A DNA stretch of 64,000 bases. Origin: Alteromonas abrolhosensis (GTDB lineage: Bacteria; Pseudomonadota; Gammaproteobacteria; Enterobacterales; Alteromonadaceae). The DNA lies in NCBI RefSeq assembly GCF_001953635.1, contig NZ_MEJH01000002.1, positions 124,001-188,000 of the forward strand. Direction: 5' to 3'. Under the pieces are notes generated by a model. The model was not told the origin of the DNA. It was given only the letters and a program-made list of their open reading frames with translations, and did no database searches. Of this stretch, positions 1 through 9,582 are shown in pieces. Numbering within the stretch: position 1 is the first letter of the stretch; each line of letters starts with the position of its first letter. The translations under genes were made by a program, and so were the position numbers.

Positions 1-459
1 ATTGTTGTGACCATGAACAGCGTCTGTCCCCCACATTGTAGGAATTGTCGAGCCGTCCAAACTGTCGTCAATGGAAGCTTGATAGAGCTTTTCTGCAAGC
101 GCTACCCAGTCTTCTGGTGTGGCGTGCTTGTCGTTATTAGGGAATGCACCACCGCCATTAAGATAAGAACCAAATCCGTATTTGCGCATATCTTCTACCG
201 TGATATTGCGAATTTCAGGCTGGATCATCTGCGCAATTTTTTGCTCGACAGTCATGGTAGACAGAATTTCTTCAACCTTGGTTTCGACAGCAGGATTTGA
301 TTTAACTTCAATATCAAGCTTAGGCCACACAGCGCTCGCTTTGCTTGGCGTCGGCTCAACGCTTTCAACTGAAGCAGCATCTTTTTCAGCAGAACATGCA
401 CTAACTAAAACGCCAACCAATGCACCGGTAACAACTTTCGCGATTATACTTTTTCGCAT
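1..459 (-). CDS. Glycoside hydrolase family 3 lipoprotein (beta-glucosidase type), N-terminal 153 residues only
   Basis: The gene runs off the left edge; only the start is present. The product begins with a lipoprotein signal (MRKSIIAKVVTGALVGVLVSAC, lipobox ending at Cys22), so it should be anchored to the periplasmic or outer-membrane face. Next comes the typical opening of the GH3 N-terminal domain: 'VEEILSTMTVEQKIAQMIQPE', then 'YGFGSYLNGGGAFPNN', and at the cut edge 'GTDAVHGHNN', where GH3 enzymes bind the substrate glucose. The catalytic Asp and C-terminal domain lie outside. The start ATG has a GAGG-type ribosome site and follows the symporter stop by 12 bp, so the two are cotranscribed from the divergent promoter near 1.8 kb. 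Likely role: trimming beta-linked gluco-oligosaccharides before glucose or disaccharide uptake. Confidence 0.9.
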   Translation of the reverse strand, partial: MRKSIIAKVVTGALVGVLVSACSAEKDAASVESVEPTPSKASAVWPKLDIEVKSNPAVETKVEEILSTMTVEQKIAQMIQPEIRNITVEDMRKYGFGSYLNGGGAFPNNDKHATPEDWVALAEKLYQASIDDSLDGSTIPTMWGTDAVHGHNN

Positions 460-471
460 TTTTAATCCTCG

Positions 472-1734
472 TTACTTTTCAGTGGTATTAATTTGAGATA
501 CGCGACTTCCTACAAGGCCATAGTAGGCAATGTAAAGGTAGCAAGAAGCGGGTAGTAAAAATGACAGCGTAACGCCGATAGTGTCTGCCAGCATTCCCTG
601 TAGAAGTGGAATAATGGCGCCGCCAACTATGGCTAAACAAAGAATGCCAGAACCTTGTGGGGTGTCTTTTCCTAGCTGGTGAAGTGCAAGGCTAAAAATG
701 GTGGGGAACATGATTGAGTTAAACAAACCTACTCCCAAAATACTCCATAGCGCTATATCACCTGTGCTTGAAAGTGATAGCAAAATAAGCGCAATAGCCA
801 TACAAGCGTTAAACGCCAGTACATAACCGCCCGAGATTTTTTGCATAACAACAGCACCGATAAAGCGCCCTACCATCGCGCCTCCCCAGTAGTAGGCAAG
901 TAGCTTGGCCGCCCCTGCCTCGCTTAATCCGCCAACCGCCGGACTCGCTAGATAGTTCACCAGCATACTGCCAATAGCTACTTCCGCGCCGACATACATA
1001 AAAATGCCAACCGCGCCTAAAACAAGGTGCTTGTGGTGCCATGCTCCGCCTTTAAACACTCCAGTGCTTGCGCTGGTGTGATTTAACTTCGGCAGCTTTA
1101 AATACATAAAAATAAGAGCCAGAAGAAGCAGTGATGCAGCAAGAATTAGGTAAGGCACTTGAACGTCTGATGCGCTTGGCGTACCGCCCCCGTGCTCGCC
1201 CGTTGCGCCGTAAATAAGATAAGAGCCGAAAAAGGGAGCCACAGTTGTACCAAAAGCGTTAAATGCTTGGGTCATAGTTAGCCGTGACGAGGCAGTTTTA
1301 GGGTCACCAAGCGCCGTTACATAAGGGTTGGCAGAGACCTGAAGTACAGTGATTCCAGACGCTAAGACAAAAAGAGCTAACAGAAAGATACCGTATATTT
1401 GACTTGAGGCAGCAGGGAAGAACAACAAGCACCCCGCGCAGGCTATGGCGAGCCCAAGTACAATCCCTTTTTGGTAGCCAATGCGCGAGACCACCATGCC
1501 TGCAGGCAGTGAAACAATGAAATAGGCACTAAAAAAGCAAAACTGAATCAGCATTGCTTGAGTGAAGCTAAGGTTAAATGCACCTTTTAAGTAAGGAATA
1601 AGGATGTCATTCAAACAGGTAATAAAACCCCACATGAAGAACAGCGTGGTGAGTGAGATAAGCGCAAAACGGTATCCACCGTTTGCCTCTGCCTCTTGGG
1701 CGCTTGAAATATTAGGCTGCACTGGTGTGTCCAC
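472..1734 (-). CDS. FHS-family sugar:H+ symporter (glucose/galactose transporter, GluP/FucP type)
   Basis: A 420-residue polytopic inner-membrane protein with about 12 hydrophobic segments. The opening '[34 protein letters not shown]' and the later '[13 protein letters not shown]' are hallmarks of the fucose-galactose-glucose:H+ symporter (FHS) family within the major facilitator superfamily. It should import a monosaccharide with protons. The start is a GTG at 1734 preceded by AGAGG at good spacing; there is no better ATG. It is the first gene of a two-gene unit with the GH3 lipoprotein (12 bp gap) and is transcribed away from the GH1/LacI genes through an operator-bearing intergenic region. 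Which hexose it carries cannot be read from sequence, but linkage to GH1 and GH3 enzymes points to glucose. Confidence 0.92.
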   Translation of the reverse strand: MDTPVQPNISSAQEAEANGGYRFALISLTTLFFMWGFITCLNDILIPYLKGAFNLSFTQAMLIQFCFFSAYFIVSLPAGMVVSRIGYQKGIVLGLAIACAGCLLFFPAASSQIYGIFLLALFVLASGITVLQVSANPYVTALGDPKTASSRLTMTQAFNAFGTTVAPFFGSYLIYGATGEHGGGTPSASDVQVPYLILAASLLLLALIFMYLKLPKLNHTSASTGVFKGGAWHHKHLVLGAVGIFMYVGAEVAIGSMLVNYLASPAVGGLSEAGAAKLLAYYWGGAMVGRFIGAVVMQKISGGYVLAFNACMAIALILLSLSSTGDIALWSILGVGLFNSIMFPTIFSLALHQLGKDTPQGSGILCLAIVGGAIIPLLQGMLADTIGVTLSFLLPASCYLYIAYYGLVGSRVSQINTTEK

Positions 1735-1780
1735 GAATAACCTCTGTTGCTATTTTTCTATTTAATGATAAATTTACATT

Positions 1781-1826
1781 TGAAAGCGCTTACATCTAGC
1801 TACAAGCAATTTTGTAAGCGCTTACA
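1781..1826. promoter_or_regulatory. Twin LacI-type operators in the divergent beta-glucoside promoter
   Basis: Two near-identical 14-bp palindromes lie between the divergent symporter and GH1 genes: TGAAAGCGCTTACA at 1781-1794 and a perfect TGTAAGCGCTTACA at 1813-1826. They share the core AAGCGCTT typical of LacI/GalR operators. Their centres are 32 bp apart, close to three helical turns, so two repressor dimers could bind the same DNA face. The adjacent lacI-type gene at 3317 is the obvious candidate regulator (inference). Confidence 0.8.
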
Positions 1827-1939
1827 TTGAAGAGATAATTACACGAAGCGTAATCGAATTCAATGTAAATATGATGTTATTTGCTCTGTCTAACGCAGGG
1901 TTAATATGAAGAAATTGTTATAGTCAGGACATTTCCACG

Positions 1940-3298
1940 ATGCAAGAAATTAACCTTCCATCCAACTCAATGATGTTGTCGAAAGACTTTTTGTTTGGTG
2001 TGGCTACATCGAGCTTCCAAATAGAGGGAGACCGTAAGGGTAGATTGGATTGTATCTGGGACACGTTCTGTGAAAAGAAAGGGGCGATTACTGACGCCAC
2101 TAATGGCGATATTGCATGTAATCACGTTGATTTGTGGAAACAAGATGTAGAGCTAATTGACTCCCTTGGTGTAGACGCTTACCGCCTATCCATTTCGTGG
2201 CCGCGAGTAATGAAACAAGACGGTAGCGTAAACGAAGTTGGCATGCGCTTTTACGTAAACTTAGTCAATGAAGTTATCAAGCGCGGCATGAAAGTGTTCG
2301 TGACGCTTTATCACTGGGATTTACCGCAACATCTTGAAGATAACGGTGGCTGGCTTAATCGCAATACAGCCTATGAATTCGAAAAATATGCTGAAGCCGT
2401 AGCAAACGCGTTGGGCGAAAAAGTCCACTCCTACGCTACATTAAATGAGCCATTTTGTTCAGCCTATTTGGGTTATGAGGCAGGCATTCATGCACCTGGA
2501 AAGACAGGCATGGCAAATGGTCGAAAGGCAGCGCACCATTTATTACTTGCCCACGGTTTAGCGTTGAAGGTGCTTAACCGAGTTTGTCCAAATAGCCAAA
2601 ACGGTATCGTACTTAACTTTAGTAATTGCCATACAAGAAGTGATTCACAGGAAGACATTCACGCCGCCAAGCTGGCCGATGACTACCACAATCAATGGTA
2701 TCTAAAGCCTATTATAGAAGGTAAGTACCCAAACATTATCGATAAGCTTGATGCCGACGCAAAACCTGACATATTGGACGGTGATATGGCTCTTATTTGC
2801 CAACCAATCGATTACTTAGGCATTAATTACTACACCCGCACTGTGTATCAAAGCGATGGCAACGGTTGGTTTGAAATTGTACCACCAGCCACAACCGAAT
2901 TAACCGCAATGGGCTGGGAAATTACCCCAGATGCCTTTACCGAACTGCTTGTTGATTTACACCAGCGCTACGATTTACCGCCTATTTATATTACTGAAAA
3001 CGGAGCCGCAATGGATGATGAGCTCGTAGACGGTGAAGTGTTAGACGACGGGCGTACCGCCTACTTTCACACACATTTAAATGCGGTAAATGAGGCAATA
3101 GAAAAAGGCGTAGATATACGCGGATATTTTGCCTGGAGCCTAATGGATAACTTTGAATGGGCACTGGGCTATTCAAAGCGTTTCGGCATAGTTTATGTTG
3201 ACTACGAAACCCAAAAACGTACGCTAAAACAAAGTGCTTTGGCTTATTCAGAACTGGTTAAGAGCCGGATAAATGGGTACATTAGCGGTATCAAATAA
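1940..3298 (+). CDS. GH1 beta-glucosidase
   Basis: A 452-residue enzyme of glycoside hydrolase family 1, the usual length for bacterial BglA/BglB. The N-terminal signature 'FLFGVATSSFQIEG' is present. The acid/base Glu is E170 in 'ATLNEP' and the nucleophile Glu is E353 in 'YITENGAA'; both diagnostic motifs are intact. There is no signal peptide, so it should act in the cytoplasm on imported cellobiose-like disaccharides or aryl beta-glucosides, releasing glucose. The start at 1940 has AGGA some distance upstream; the tandem Met codons at residues 11-12 are possible alternatives. It is the first gene of a unit with lacI (18 bp gap) and an SP-family transporter, and sits opposite the operator pair at 1781-1826. 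Confidence 0.95.
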   Translation: MQEINLPSNSMMLSKDFLFGVATSSFQIEGDRKGRLDCIWDTFCEKKGAITDATNGDIACNHVDLWKQDVELIDSLGVDAYRLSISWPRVMKQDGSVNEVGMRFYVNLVNEVIKRGMKVFVTLYHWDLPQHLEDNGGWLNRNTAYEFEKYAEAVANALGEKVHSYATLNEPFCSAYLGYEAGIHAPGKTGMANGRKAAHHLLLAHGLALKVLNRVCPNSQNGIVLNFSNCHTRSDSQEDIHAAKLADDYHNQWYLKPIIEGKYPNIIDKLDADAKPDILDGDMALICQPIDYLGINYYTRTVYQSDGNGWFEIVPPATTELTAMGWEITPDAFTELLVDLHQRYDLPPIYITENGAAMDDELVDGEVLDDGRTAYFHTHLNAVNEAIEKGVDIRGYFAWSLMDNFEWALGYSKRFGIVYVDYETQKRTLKQSALAYSELVKSRINGYISGIK

Positions 3299-3316
3299 GG
3301 ACAAGTACCAAACCGT

Positions 3317-4318
3317 ATGGCAACAATTTACCAAGTATCAGAGGCTGCTGGTGTTTCGTTAGCTACCGTTTCTCGCGTTATGAATGGCAACGCGAAGGTA
3401 AGTGAACGCACCCGCAAAAAAGTAGAGGATGCTATGGCGTCGTTGGGATATCAGCCCAATGCCATTGCTCAATCTCTTGCGTCAAACCGCACTAACAGCG
3501 TAGGTCTGCTCGTATCAGAACTTCACGGCTCTTACTTTGGCGACCTGATGAGTACGGTAGAACATGTGCTAAAACAAAATGGTAAGCACGTTATTATTAC
3601 CGCCGGTCACGTGGATGAAAAACGCGAACACGAAGCCATTGAATTTTTAAAAAGCCGCCGTTGCGATGCGTTAATTCTGCACGCTGAAGCGGTATCTGAT
3701 GAGTACTTAAAAACATTAGTAGACAGTAAAATCCCCGTTGTTGTCATAAACCGTAAAGTGGAAGAACTCGACGAAAACTGCTTTGTTGTGGACAACGAAA
3801 GAGGCGGTTACATGGCAACGAAAGCTGCTATTGATGCAGGCCACAAAAAGATTGCGTACATTAGCGGCCCGCTATTTAAAAAGGATGCGAGCGATCGTCT
3901 GGAAGGTCACAAAAGAGCGCTACAAGAAGCAGGGCTAACTTTTGATGAAACGAGCGTCTTTGAAGGCGATTTCCACGAGTCATCAGGCCAAGAAGGTATG
4001 CAGCATCTTCAAAAGGTATTCCCTCATTTTACAGCTTTGGTATGTGCTAACGACGAAATGGCGTCTGGCGCAATGACCGCTGCACGAGAATCGGGTTTTG
4101 ATATCCCTTCACAGCTATCCATAATCGGTTTCGATAATGTGCTGTTTTCGCGCTACCTTTATCCAAAACTCACTACCATTAATAACCCTATTCACGCTAT
4201 GGGCGAAATGGCTGCTTATTGGGTGCTACAACATGTTTATGACATAAAAAGCCCCATTCCTATTGAGCACCTATTTGAACCCGAAGTAATAAATAGGGAC
4301 ACATTAGGCAAATTATAA
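3317..4318 (+). CDS. LacI-family transcriptional regulator of the beta-glucoside locus
   Basis: A 333-residue LacI/GalR repressor. Residues 1-25 form the helix-turn-helix ('IYQVSEAAGVSLATVSRVMNG'), followed by the hinge helix region 'ALGYQPNAIAQSLAS' and a periplasmic-binding-protein-like effector domain ('VGLLVSELHGSYFGDLM', 'CANDEMASGAMTAARESG'). It lies between the GH1 enzyme and a sugar transporter, and palindromes of the LacI type occur in the divergent promoter of the locus. I infer that it represses both arms and is released by a sugar ligand; the ligand is not evident. Only 1 bp separates its stop from the next start, indicating translational coupling. Confidence 0.93.
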   Translation: MATIYQVSEAAGVSLATVSRVMNGNAKVSERTRKKVEDAMASLGYQPNAIAQSLASNRTNSVGLLVSELHGSYFGDLMSTVEHVLKQNGKHVIITAGHVDEKREHEAIEFLKSRRCDALILHAEAVSDEYLKTLVDSKIPVVVINRKVEELDENCFVVDNERGGYMATKAAIDAGHKKIAYISGPLFKKDASDRLEGHKRALQEAGLTFDETSVFEGDFHESSGQEGMQHLQKVFPHFTALVCANDEMASGAMTAARESGFDIPSQLSIIGFDNVLFSRYLYPKLTTINNPIHAMGEMAAYWVLQHVYDIKSPIPIEHLFEPEVINRDTLGKL

Positions 4319-4319
4319 A

Positions 4320-5888
4320 ATGAATAAAGCCCTGTCTCCGTCGCTGTATTACACTCTCATTGTCTCTCTTGGAGGGTTCATTTTTGGCTTTGATGCCAGT
4401 GTGATAGCAGGAGCCAATGGCTTTATCGATGCTGAATTTAACTTAAGCGACTGGCAGCAAGGCTTCGTCGTAAGCTCTCCGACACTAGGTGCGCTTATAG
4501 CCATGCTATTTGCAGGCGGCGTTAGCGACGCTATTGGCAGACGCAAAGCACTCATTCTTGTCGCTTTCCTTTACCTGCTTTCTTCTGTCGGCTCTGCCTT
4601 AGCCCCTAACTTCGAACTATTAGTGCTCTCTCGCTTTATTGGCGGCATTGCCTTTTGTTCGCTGATCATTGCCCCGCTGTATATCTCGGAAATAAGCGCC
4701 CCTGAAAACCGAGGCAAAATGGTGTCGGTGAACCAGCTAAACATTGTATTTGGCTTCGCCCTATCCTATTTCACCAACTATTACCTGTTGCAGCTGAGTA
4801 ACAGCGGTGCAGGTTGGGTTGCTGAATGGGGTATAGATACGCATTTGTGGCGCTACATGCTGGGCTTGGAGGTTATCCCCGCAGCACTATGGTTTGGTTT
4901 ACTGTTTACTATTCCACGTAGCCCTAGGTGGCTGGTATTGAAAGGCCAAAACAAAGAGGCGGAGCAGGTAATAAATCGCTTGTTCGACAGAGCCCAAGCC
5001 AGCGCTCTTGTTGAAGATATAGCGTCTTCACTTAAAGAAAAGTCGTGGCCTTTTCGCGAGCGGCTCGGCTTTCTAAAAGCCAAAGCCATGCGATTTCCGT
5101 TAATGGTGGGCATTATCATTGCCATTGCACAGCAAATTACAGGCATTAACGTTATCTTTTTTTACGCGCCCACTATTTTTGAACAAAGCGGTGTAGGTAC
5201 CAATGCGGCATTTATGCAGGCTGTATGGATTGGCTTGGTTAACGTGGCATTTACTGTGGTTGCTATGCTAACTATTGATAGATGGGGTAGAAAACCGCTG
5301 CTACTTATTGGCTTAACTGGCGTAGTGATCAGCATGTCTATTTGTACCTATGGCTTTAAACAAGCAACGTACCAAGTGCAGCAAACCGCCATAAGCGAAA
5401 TACAGCTAGACGCGCCGAGTGTGGCAATAAAGCTAACATCATTAACCAACGATACTTATTATTCAGACGTCGAGTTTAAGCGCGCGCTTAAAACCGCACT
5501 TACCAGCGAAGAATACGATACTTACCAGCAACCATTGCTTACAAGCAGTATTAACATGAATGCGCCTCTAGTTTTGTTTGGCATTATTGCGTTCGTTGCT
5601 TCGTTTGCGATGTCCCTTGGCCCTGTGATGTGGGCAATGCTTGCTGAAATTTTTCCGAATCAAACTCGCGCTTTGGCTATTTCATTAGTGGGCATGGTGA
5701 ATTCACTCACCAGCTTTCTTGTTCAGGTCATCTTTCCTTGGGAGTTGGCTAACTTGGGAGCCGCGGCCACGTTTGCAATCTACGGCGGGTTTGCCTTAGT
5801 CAGCCTGATATTAGTTGCTAAGTTCTTCCCAGAAACAAAAGGAAGAACGTTGGAAGAAATCACGGAAGAATTTGAGCAATGTGCATAA
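4320..5888 (+). CDS. MFS sugar porter (SP family) symporter
   Basis: A 522-residue major facilitator of the sugar porter family, related to XylE/GalP/GLUT. Diagnostic motifs are 'GFDASVIAGANGFI' in helix 1, 'DAIGRRKAL' between helices 2 and 3, 'RFIGGIAFCSLIIAPLYISEISAPENRGKMVS' around helix 4-5, 'QQITGINVIFFYAP' in helix 7, 'DRWGRKPLL' and the C-terminal 'PETKGRTLEEI'. It is longer than XylE because of a polar insert of roughly 65 residues between helices 9 and 10 (about residues 345-415), probably a periplasmic loop. It is the last gene of the GH1-lacI unit. The locus therefore has two unrelated symporters, this one and the FHS protein, perhaps for monosaccharide and disaccharide. Its substrate is not determinable here. 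Confidence 0.92.
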   Translation: MNKALSPSLYYTLIVSLGGFIFGFDASVIAGANGFIDAEFNLSDWQQGFVVSSPTLGALIAMLFAGGVSDAIGRRKALILVAFLYLLSSVGSALAPNFELLVLSRFIGGIAFCSLIIAPLYISEISAPENRGKMVSVNQLNIVFGFALSYFTNYYLLQLSNSGAGWVAEWGIDTHLWRYMLGLEVIPAALWFGLLFTIPRSPRWLVLKGQNKEAEQVINRLFDRAQASALVEDIASSLKEKSWPFRERLGFLKAKAMRFPLMVGIIIAIAQQITGINVIFFYAPTIFEQSGVGTNAAFMQAVWIGLVNVAFTVVAMLTIDRWGRKPLLLIGLTGVVISMSICTYGFKQATYQVQQTAISEIQLDAPSVAIKLTSLTNDTYYSDVEFKRALKTALTSEEYDTYQQPLLTSSINMNAPLVLFGIIAFVASFAMSLGPVMWAMLAEIFPNQTRALAISLVGMVNSLTSFLVQVIFPWELANLGAAATFAIYGGFALVSLILVAKFFPETKGRTLEEITEEFEQCA

Positions 5889-5907
5889 TTTAAAACTGCA
5901 CTGATGT

Positions 5908-7497
5908 TCAAGTGACCATGTTAAAGCGCTGACCTTTACTCAGGCTACCAACACTCCCTTCATCTAGTGATAGTATTGATGACACATTCAACGCGCTTGG
6001 CGTAACGTGAGAAGCAACAAGGATGAGGTGGTTGGCAGCGTAGCGATTTAATACCTCACACACTTTATGTTGAGTAGTTACATCCAAGCCCTCGAAGGGT
6101 TCATCAACAAGCAACACATTGGCGTGAGATAGAATAGCGCGCGCTAACGCAAGCCGTTTACGCTCCCCACCAGAAAGCGCCCTTCCCGCCTTGCCAACCC
6201 AAATCGACAGTGGCATCAGTGCCTCTAGCCCTAATTGAGCCAACAGATTACTCATGTCATCAAGGGGAATACCCACTCCGGCAGGGTCTAAATTTGAAGA
6301 GACACTGCCAGAAAGTACTATTGGCTCTTGTTCCACATAGCGCCAGTTTGTAATTAAGCCATCGGGTATACGCATGCCATCCACCTCTTTAATGCCTGTA
6401 GATGGCAGCACTCCAGCAATTGACTGAAGCAAGGATGACTTACCACAGCCTGAGGGCCCAGATACAGATACGATCCCTGAGGCTGGAAATGTTGCGCTCA
6501 CCAAGGGTAGACGCCTGTTTTTAGTTGCAAAATCAAACAATGTAAGTGAATGCTGCAGTTCGGTATTTTCGATTACCTGAATGGGTGTGGTTTTGAGCTT
6601 TTTAAGGGCCTTCACGCTTTGTTTGTGCTGTGCAAACTTGGAGATACTGTGAAACGCCGCGCCAGCCCAATCAGGGGCAGCCAGAAGTATCATAGGTACT
6701 ACAATAGCGATGGGCATATACGACATCTCAGATGGCGAGCTTAATACGCCCGACATGACTAATACAACGGTAGAAAATGCAGCCCCCTGAAACCACCAAT
6801 TCGCGCGTTGCGCTTTGTCTTTCTGCGCAGTTTGTTGTTGCCAAACACTATGAGCACTCGGAGCGCTGTTGATCACATGCCTTCCCTCTTCCTTTGGCAT
6901 GTTGTTCATTGCTTTATTTAAGTGCCATATAGCGCTGCAATTAAGAAAGTCGGCCGATTGCTGGCGAAATGCCTTATTTTCTTTCGTTACTCGTTTGGCA
7001 ATATTTAGTGCACCTAAGCCTTGTACCACCACTGCCACTAACCAAATAGCAAAAAGCGTAATTAAAAATGAGGTACCGGGAAGGTCAAACCATACTGCAA
7101 CAACGCAAAGATTTGTGAATATAAATGTAATGTTAGAAAGCGGAGCTATCCATGCAATCCAACGGCTGGCAAGCTCTTCGGTGTGCTGTGCTAACGCTTC
7201 TGTGGTGAAGGCTTTGTCGGTAATTTTACTGTTTTCAAGTTGCCTAAAAACACGTAGTCGCACCCCTGCGATACGCGCAAGTAAATCGTTGTGCCCCACC
7301 CACATACTGGCATACCCAGATGCTATGCGAAGTAGCGCTAGCGCGCGAATGACCACCGCCGGAATAACGTAGTTAAAACCTACAGGTGCAATAGCACTGA
7401 TAGCGATGAACCACGAAGAAATAACGAGAATGGTTATTCCTGCCGCACCGTGTAGAAGAGCAAGCAGTAGCGTGAGATAAGCCGGTTTACTTTTCAT
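5908..7497 (-). CDS. cydC: Thiol-reductant ABC exporter subunit CydC
   Basis: A half-transporter that pairs with CydD to export glutathione/cysteine to the periplasm, needed to assemble cytochrome bd. The N-terminal half has six membrane segments. The ATPase half has Walker A 'GPSGCGKSSL', signature 'LSGGERKRLALARAI', Walker B 'VLLVDEPFEGLD' and switch His in 'LILVASH'. I choose the ATG at 7497 (529 residues) rather than 7524: it has AGGAG upstream and overlaps the cydD stop by 11 bp, the typical coupled arrangement. The gene ends 19 bp from the convergent SP-family transporter gene. It lies at the end of the cyd cluster, which supports the assignment. Confidence 0.9.
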   Translation of the reverse strand: MKSKPAYLTLLLALLHGAAGITILVISSWFIAISAIAPVGFNYVIPAVVIRALALLRIASGYASMWVGHNDLLARIAGVRLRVFRQLENSKITDKAFTTEALAQHTEELASRWIAWIAPLSNITFIFTNLCVVAVWFDLPGTSFLITLFAIWLVAVVVQGLGALNIAKRVTKENKAFRQQSADFLNCSAIWHLNKAMNNMPKEEGRHVINSAPSAHSVWQQQTAQKDKAQRANWWFQGAAFSTVVLVMSGVLSSPSEMSYMPIAIVVPMILLAAPDWAGAAFHSISKFAQHKQSVKALKKLKTTPIQVIENTELQHSLTLFDFATKNRRLPLVSATFPASGIVSVSGPSGCGKSSLLQSIAGVLPSTGIKEVDGMRIPDGLITNWRYVEQEPIVLSGSVSSNLDPAGVGIPLDDMSNLLAQLGLEALMPLSIWVGKAGRALSGGERKRLALARAILSHANVLLVDEPFEGLDVTTQHKVCEVLNRYAANHLILVASHVTPSALNVSSILSLDEGSVGSLSKGQRFNMVT

Positions 7498-9352
7498 CAA
7501 GGCTACGCTCCTTTTGATTGGCATTCGTCTTGAAACTTGTTTCTACAACGCTACTACAACCTTGTTGGTGCCCTTCATGTTTTGCGCCCAGCTTGCTTTT
7601 AAGTCCTGCCTTTGACTTTAAGAGAACGTCTTGTTCAGGCGTGCTTCGCGATACCGTCCAAAAGCGGTTAAACCAGTTTGCAGGGAGGGCTTTGTGAGAA
7701 GCCCAAATCAGTGTTTTATCTTTGCCCAATCGTTCAATTAGCTGTGCCAATCTTGTGTGCTGAGCATCAGGTAAATGGGCCGTGGGTTCATCAAGCAACC
7801 ATATATTGTCTTTGCGCAACAGCGCTCTCGCAAGCGACAGCCTTTGCGCTTCTCCACCTGAAAGCAGCGGATAATCCGTCATTACCGTATCAAGCCCCAA
7901 AGGCAATAACGACAGCCACAAGTCAAGTTCTACTGCTTCTAGCGCTTTCATAAGCGCGTCGTCTGTATAGGTGTCGTTTAAGCACAAATTTTCACGCACG
8001 GTACCTGGCGTGATCACGGGGTGCTGGGTTATCCAAATTACCGGTTCACTGAATGTATGTGTGCTAGGTCTTTGACCACCTAGGGCTTCTAATAACAGTG
8101 TTTTACCCGAACCTGAGCGCCCGCTAATAAGTATTTTGTCGCCCTTTGATACTTCTAGAGATTCAGCGTGCAAATGCACAGACGGCTCATCAACATCCGT
8201 TGTAGCGCAAGAGCTTTGCGAGTGAGTTTGCCCGGCGTTAATGTCATAGACCTTAAGATTGTTAGCCGTTAGCAATACACCGTGTTCTGAAAAATGATAG
8301 TGGGATGTGGCAATGTTAACCGCGTTCACTGCACTACCATCAAGATTTTGCGTGAAGCACGAGAATAACGGCGCGAGTTCAGTTGTGGCTGCTTCTGCTT
8401 GCGCCTTCTGATGGTATACCTGCCCTAACTTTTTCATTTCACTTAGCAGCAAAGGTACGGTCAGCAATATCCATAAGCCTTGCTGGAGCGTTATTTCCGG
8501 CCCAATACTCAATTCTCCTAACAGTGAAAAACCAATAAATACTGCCGTAAGTGCAACCGCGAGTGTTGCGAAGAAGTCGAGCACGCTGTTGGACAAAAAG
8601 GCTACGCTCACTACTTTCATAGTACGCGCATTCAAGTTTTCACTGGCATCTTTTAGCAGGGCAGTTTGCTTTTGATGCGCCTGATAGCTAGTCAGCATAG
8701 GCAATGCAGCTAACCTATCAGTAAATAAACTTCCCAAACGTTCAAGGGCGATAAAGTGCTTTCGATGAAGAGCTGCCGCCCCTTTACCCACAATAATCAT
8801 AAAAAGTGGCACTACTGGCAATGTAAGCAGTAGGCCAATCCCTATAACGGGGTTCACATAAAAGATAACGGCTAAAGCAAATAATGGGACAACAACTGCA
8901 ATCAATTGCTGCACTCGATATTCAAGTGCCCAGTCGGCAAAAGCCTGTAAGTGCTGTAGCCACAACGTTTGCCAATAGTAAACCGAGTGCTGTCGAATAA
9001 GCGCATGTTGACGCTCAATGAATACGTGTTGTAGATGCTGTTCGAGCTTGTTTAACACCTGCATTCTTGCACTACTAGATAAGGCATTGAATGCGCCTTG
9101 TAGCAGCCAGCTAAGCCCCAGAGAAACGGCAAGTCCTGTGACATCACTCGCTGTTGCAGGAGTCTGGTTTACTACCCAGTCATGAGCAATATGTGAAAAA
9201 TAATAGAACCCAATAATCAAAGAAAAAAGCGACAAACACTTAACCATTACTTGGGCCGTAAGAGAGGTACGCAAGCCAAGCGACTGCGCCTTATCTATCT
9301 TATTGGACCACGTGTTGAGCGTTTGCCGGTTGGGAACTTTTTCTTTGATCAC
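7487..9352 (-). CDS. cydD: Thiol-reductant ABC exporter subunit CydD
   Basis: A 621-residue ABC half-transporter, partner of CydC. Six N-terminal membrane segments are followed by an ATPase with Walker A 'SGRSGSGKTLLLEAL', Q-loop region 'VIWITQHP', signature 'LSGGEAQRLSLARAL' and Walker B 'IWLLDEPTAHLPD'. An apparent linker of low conservation (about residues 340-395) precedes the ATPase. The C-terminus has a basic tail beyond the ATPase core. It lies downstream of cydX after a structured 230-bp gap and overlaps cydC. Together the pair exports reduced thiols that permit haem insertion in cytochrome bd (established for E. coli CydDC). Confidence 0.9.
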   Translation of the reverse strand: MIKEKVPNRQTLNTWSNKIDKAQSLGLRTSLTAQVMVKCLSLFSLIIGFYYFSHIAHDWVVNQTPATASDVTGLAVSLGLSWLLQGAFNALSSSARMQVLNKLEQHLQHVFIERQHALIRQHSVYYWQTLWLQHLQAFADWALEYRVQQLIAVVVPLFALAVIFYVNPVIGIGLLLTLPVVPLFMIIVGKGAAALHRKHFIALERLGSLFTDRLAALPMLTSYQAHQKQTALLKDASENLNARTMKVVSVAFLSNSVLDFFATLAVALTAVFIGFSLLGELSIGPEITLQQGLWILLTVPLLLSEMKKLGQVYHQKAQAEAATTELAPLFSCFTQNLDGSAVNAVNIATSHYHFSEHGVLLTANNLKVYDINAGQTHSQSSCATTDVDEPSVHLHAESLEVSKGDKILISGRSGSGKTLLLEALGGQRPSTHTFSEPVIWITQHPVITPGTVRENLCLNDTYTDDALMKALEAVELDLWLSLLPLGLDTVMTDYPLLSGGEAQRLSLARALLRKDNIWLLDEPTAHLPDAQHTRLAQLIERLGKDKTLIWASHKALPANWFNRFWTVSRSTPEQDVLLKSKAGLKSKLGAKHEGHQQGCSSVVETSFKTNANQKERSLDEK

Positions 9353-9503
9353 TGTGGTTTTGACTCATCTTTTTCGTTACTTAGTAACGAGAGCAAATCT
9401 CGCATTTCTTTTTCATTCTTTCGAAGTGGTGGTGGGCTGGCTGCAAGAACGCTCTAACACCTGCCAACTGAACTGATGACTCGGTGTTCACCCGTTTTCA
9501 AAC

Positions 9504-9548
9504 CTTCAGCAGCAGGGACGCTGCTGAAGAGCCCCCAAGGACGGGCTC
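9504..9548. repeat. Tandem hairpins between cydX and cydD
   Basis: A perfect 10-bp inverted repeat, CTTCAGCAGC (9504-9513) and GCTGCTGAAG (9520-9529) with a 6-nt loop, is followed directly by a second stem, GAGCCC (9529-9534) and GGGCTC (9543-9548). Neither is followed by a T-run on either strand, so they are not classic terminators. In the cyd transcript (minus strand) they would fold between cydX and cydD. They could stabilise cydABX mRNA or attenuate cydDC expression (inference). Confidence 0.6.
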
Positions 9549-9582
9549 ACGGCATGTTCTGGCGGCCAGCCTACCTCCGCTT

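Noticed and set aside
6869-7372. A 167-codon plus-strand frame
   Set aside because: It lies wholly antisense to cydC, whose Walker motifs are intact, and has no domain or ribosome site.
9353-9480. Short minus-strand frames between the cydX hairpins and cydD
   Set aside because: Frames of 12-30 codons exist but lack a start with ribosome site and show no family; I would not call them genes.
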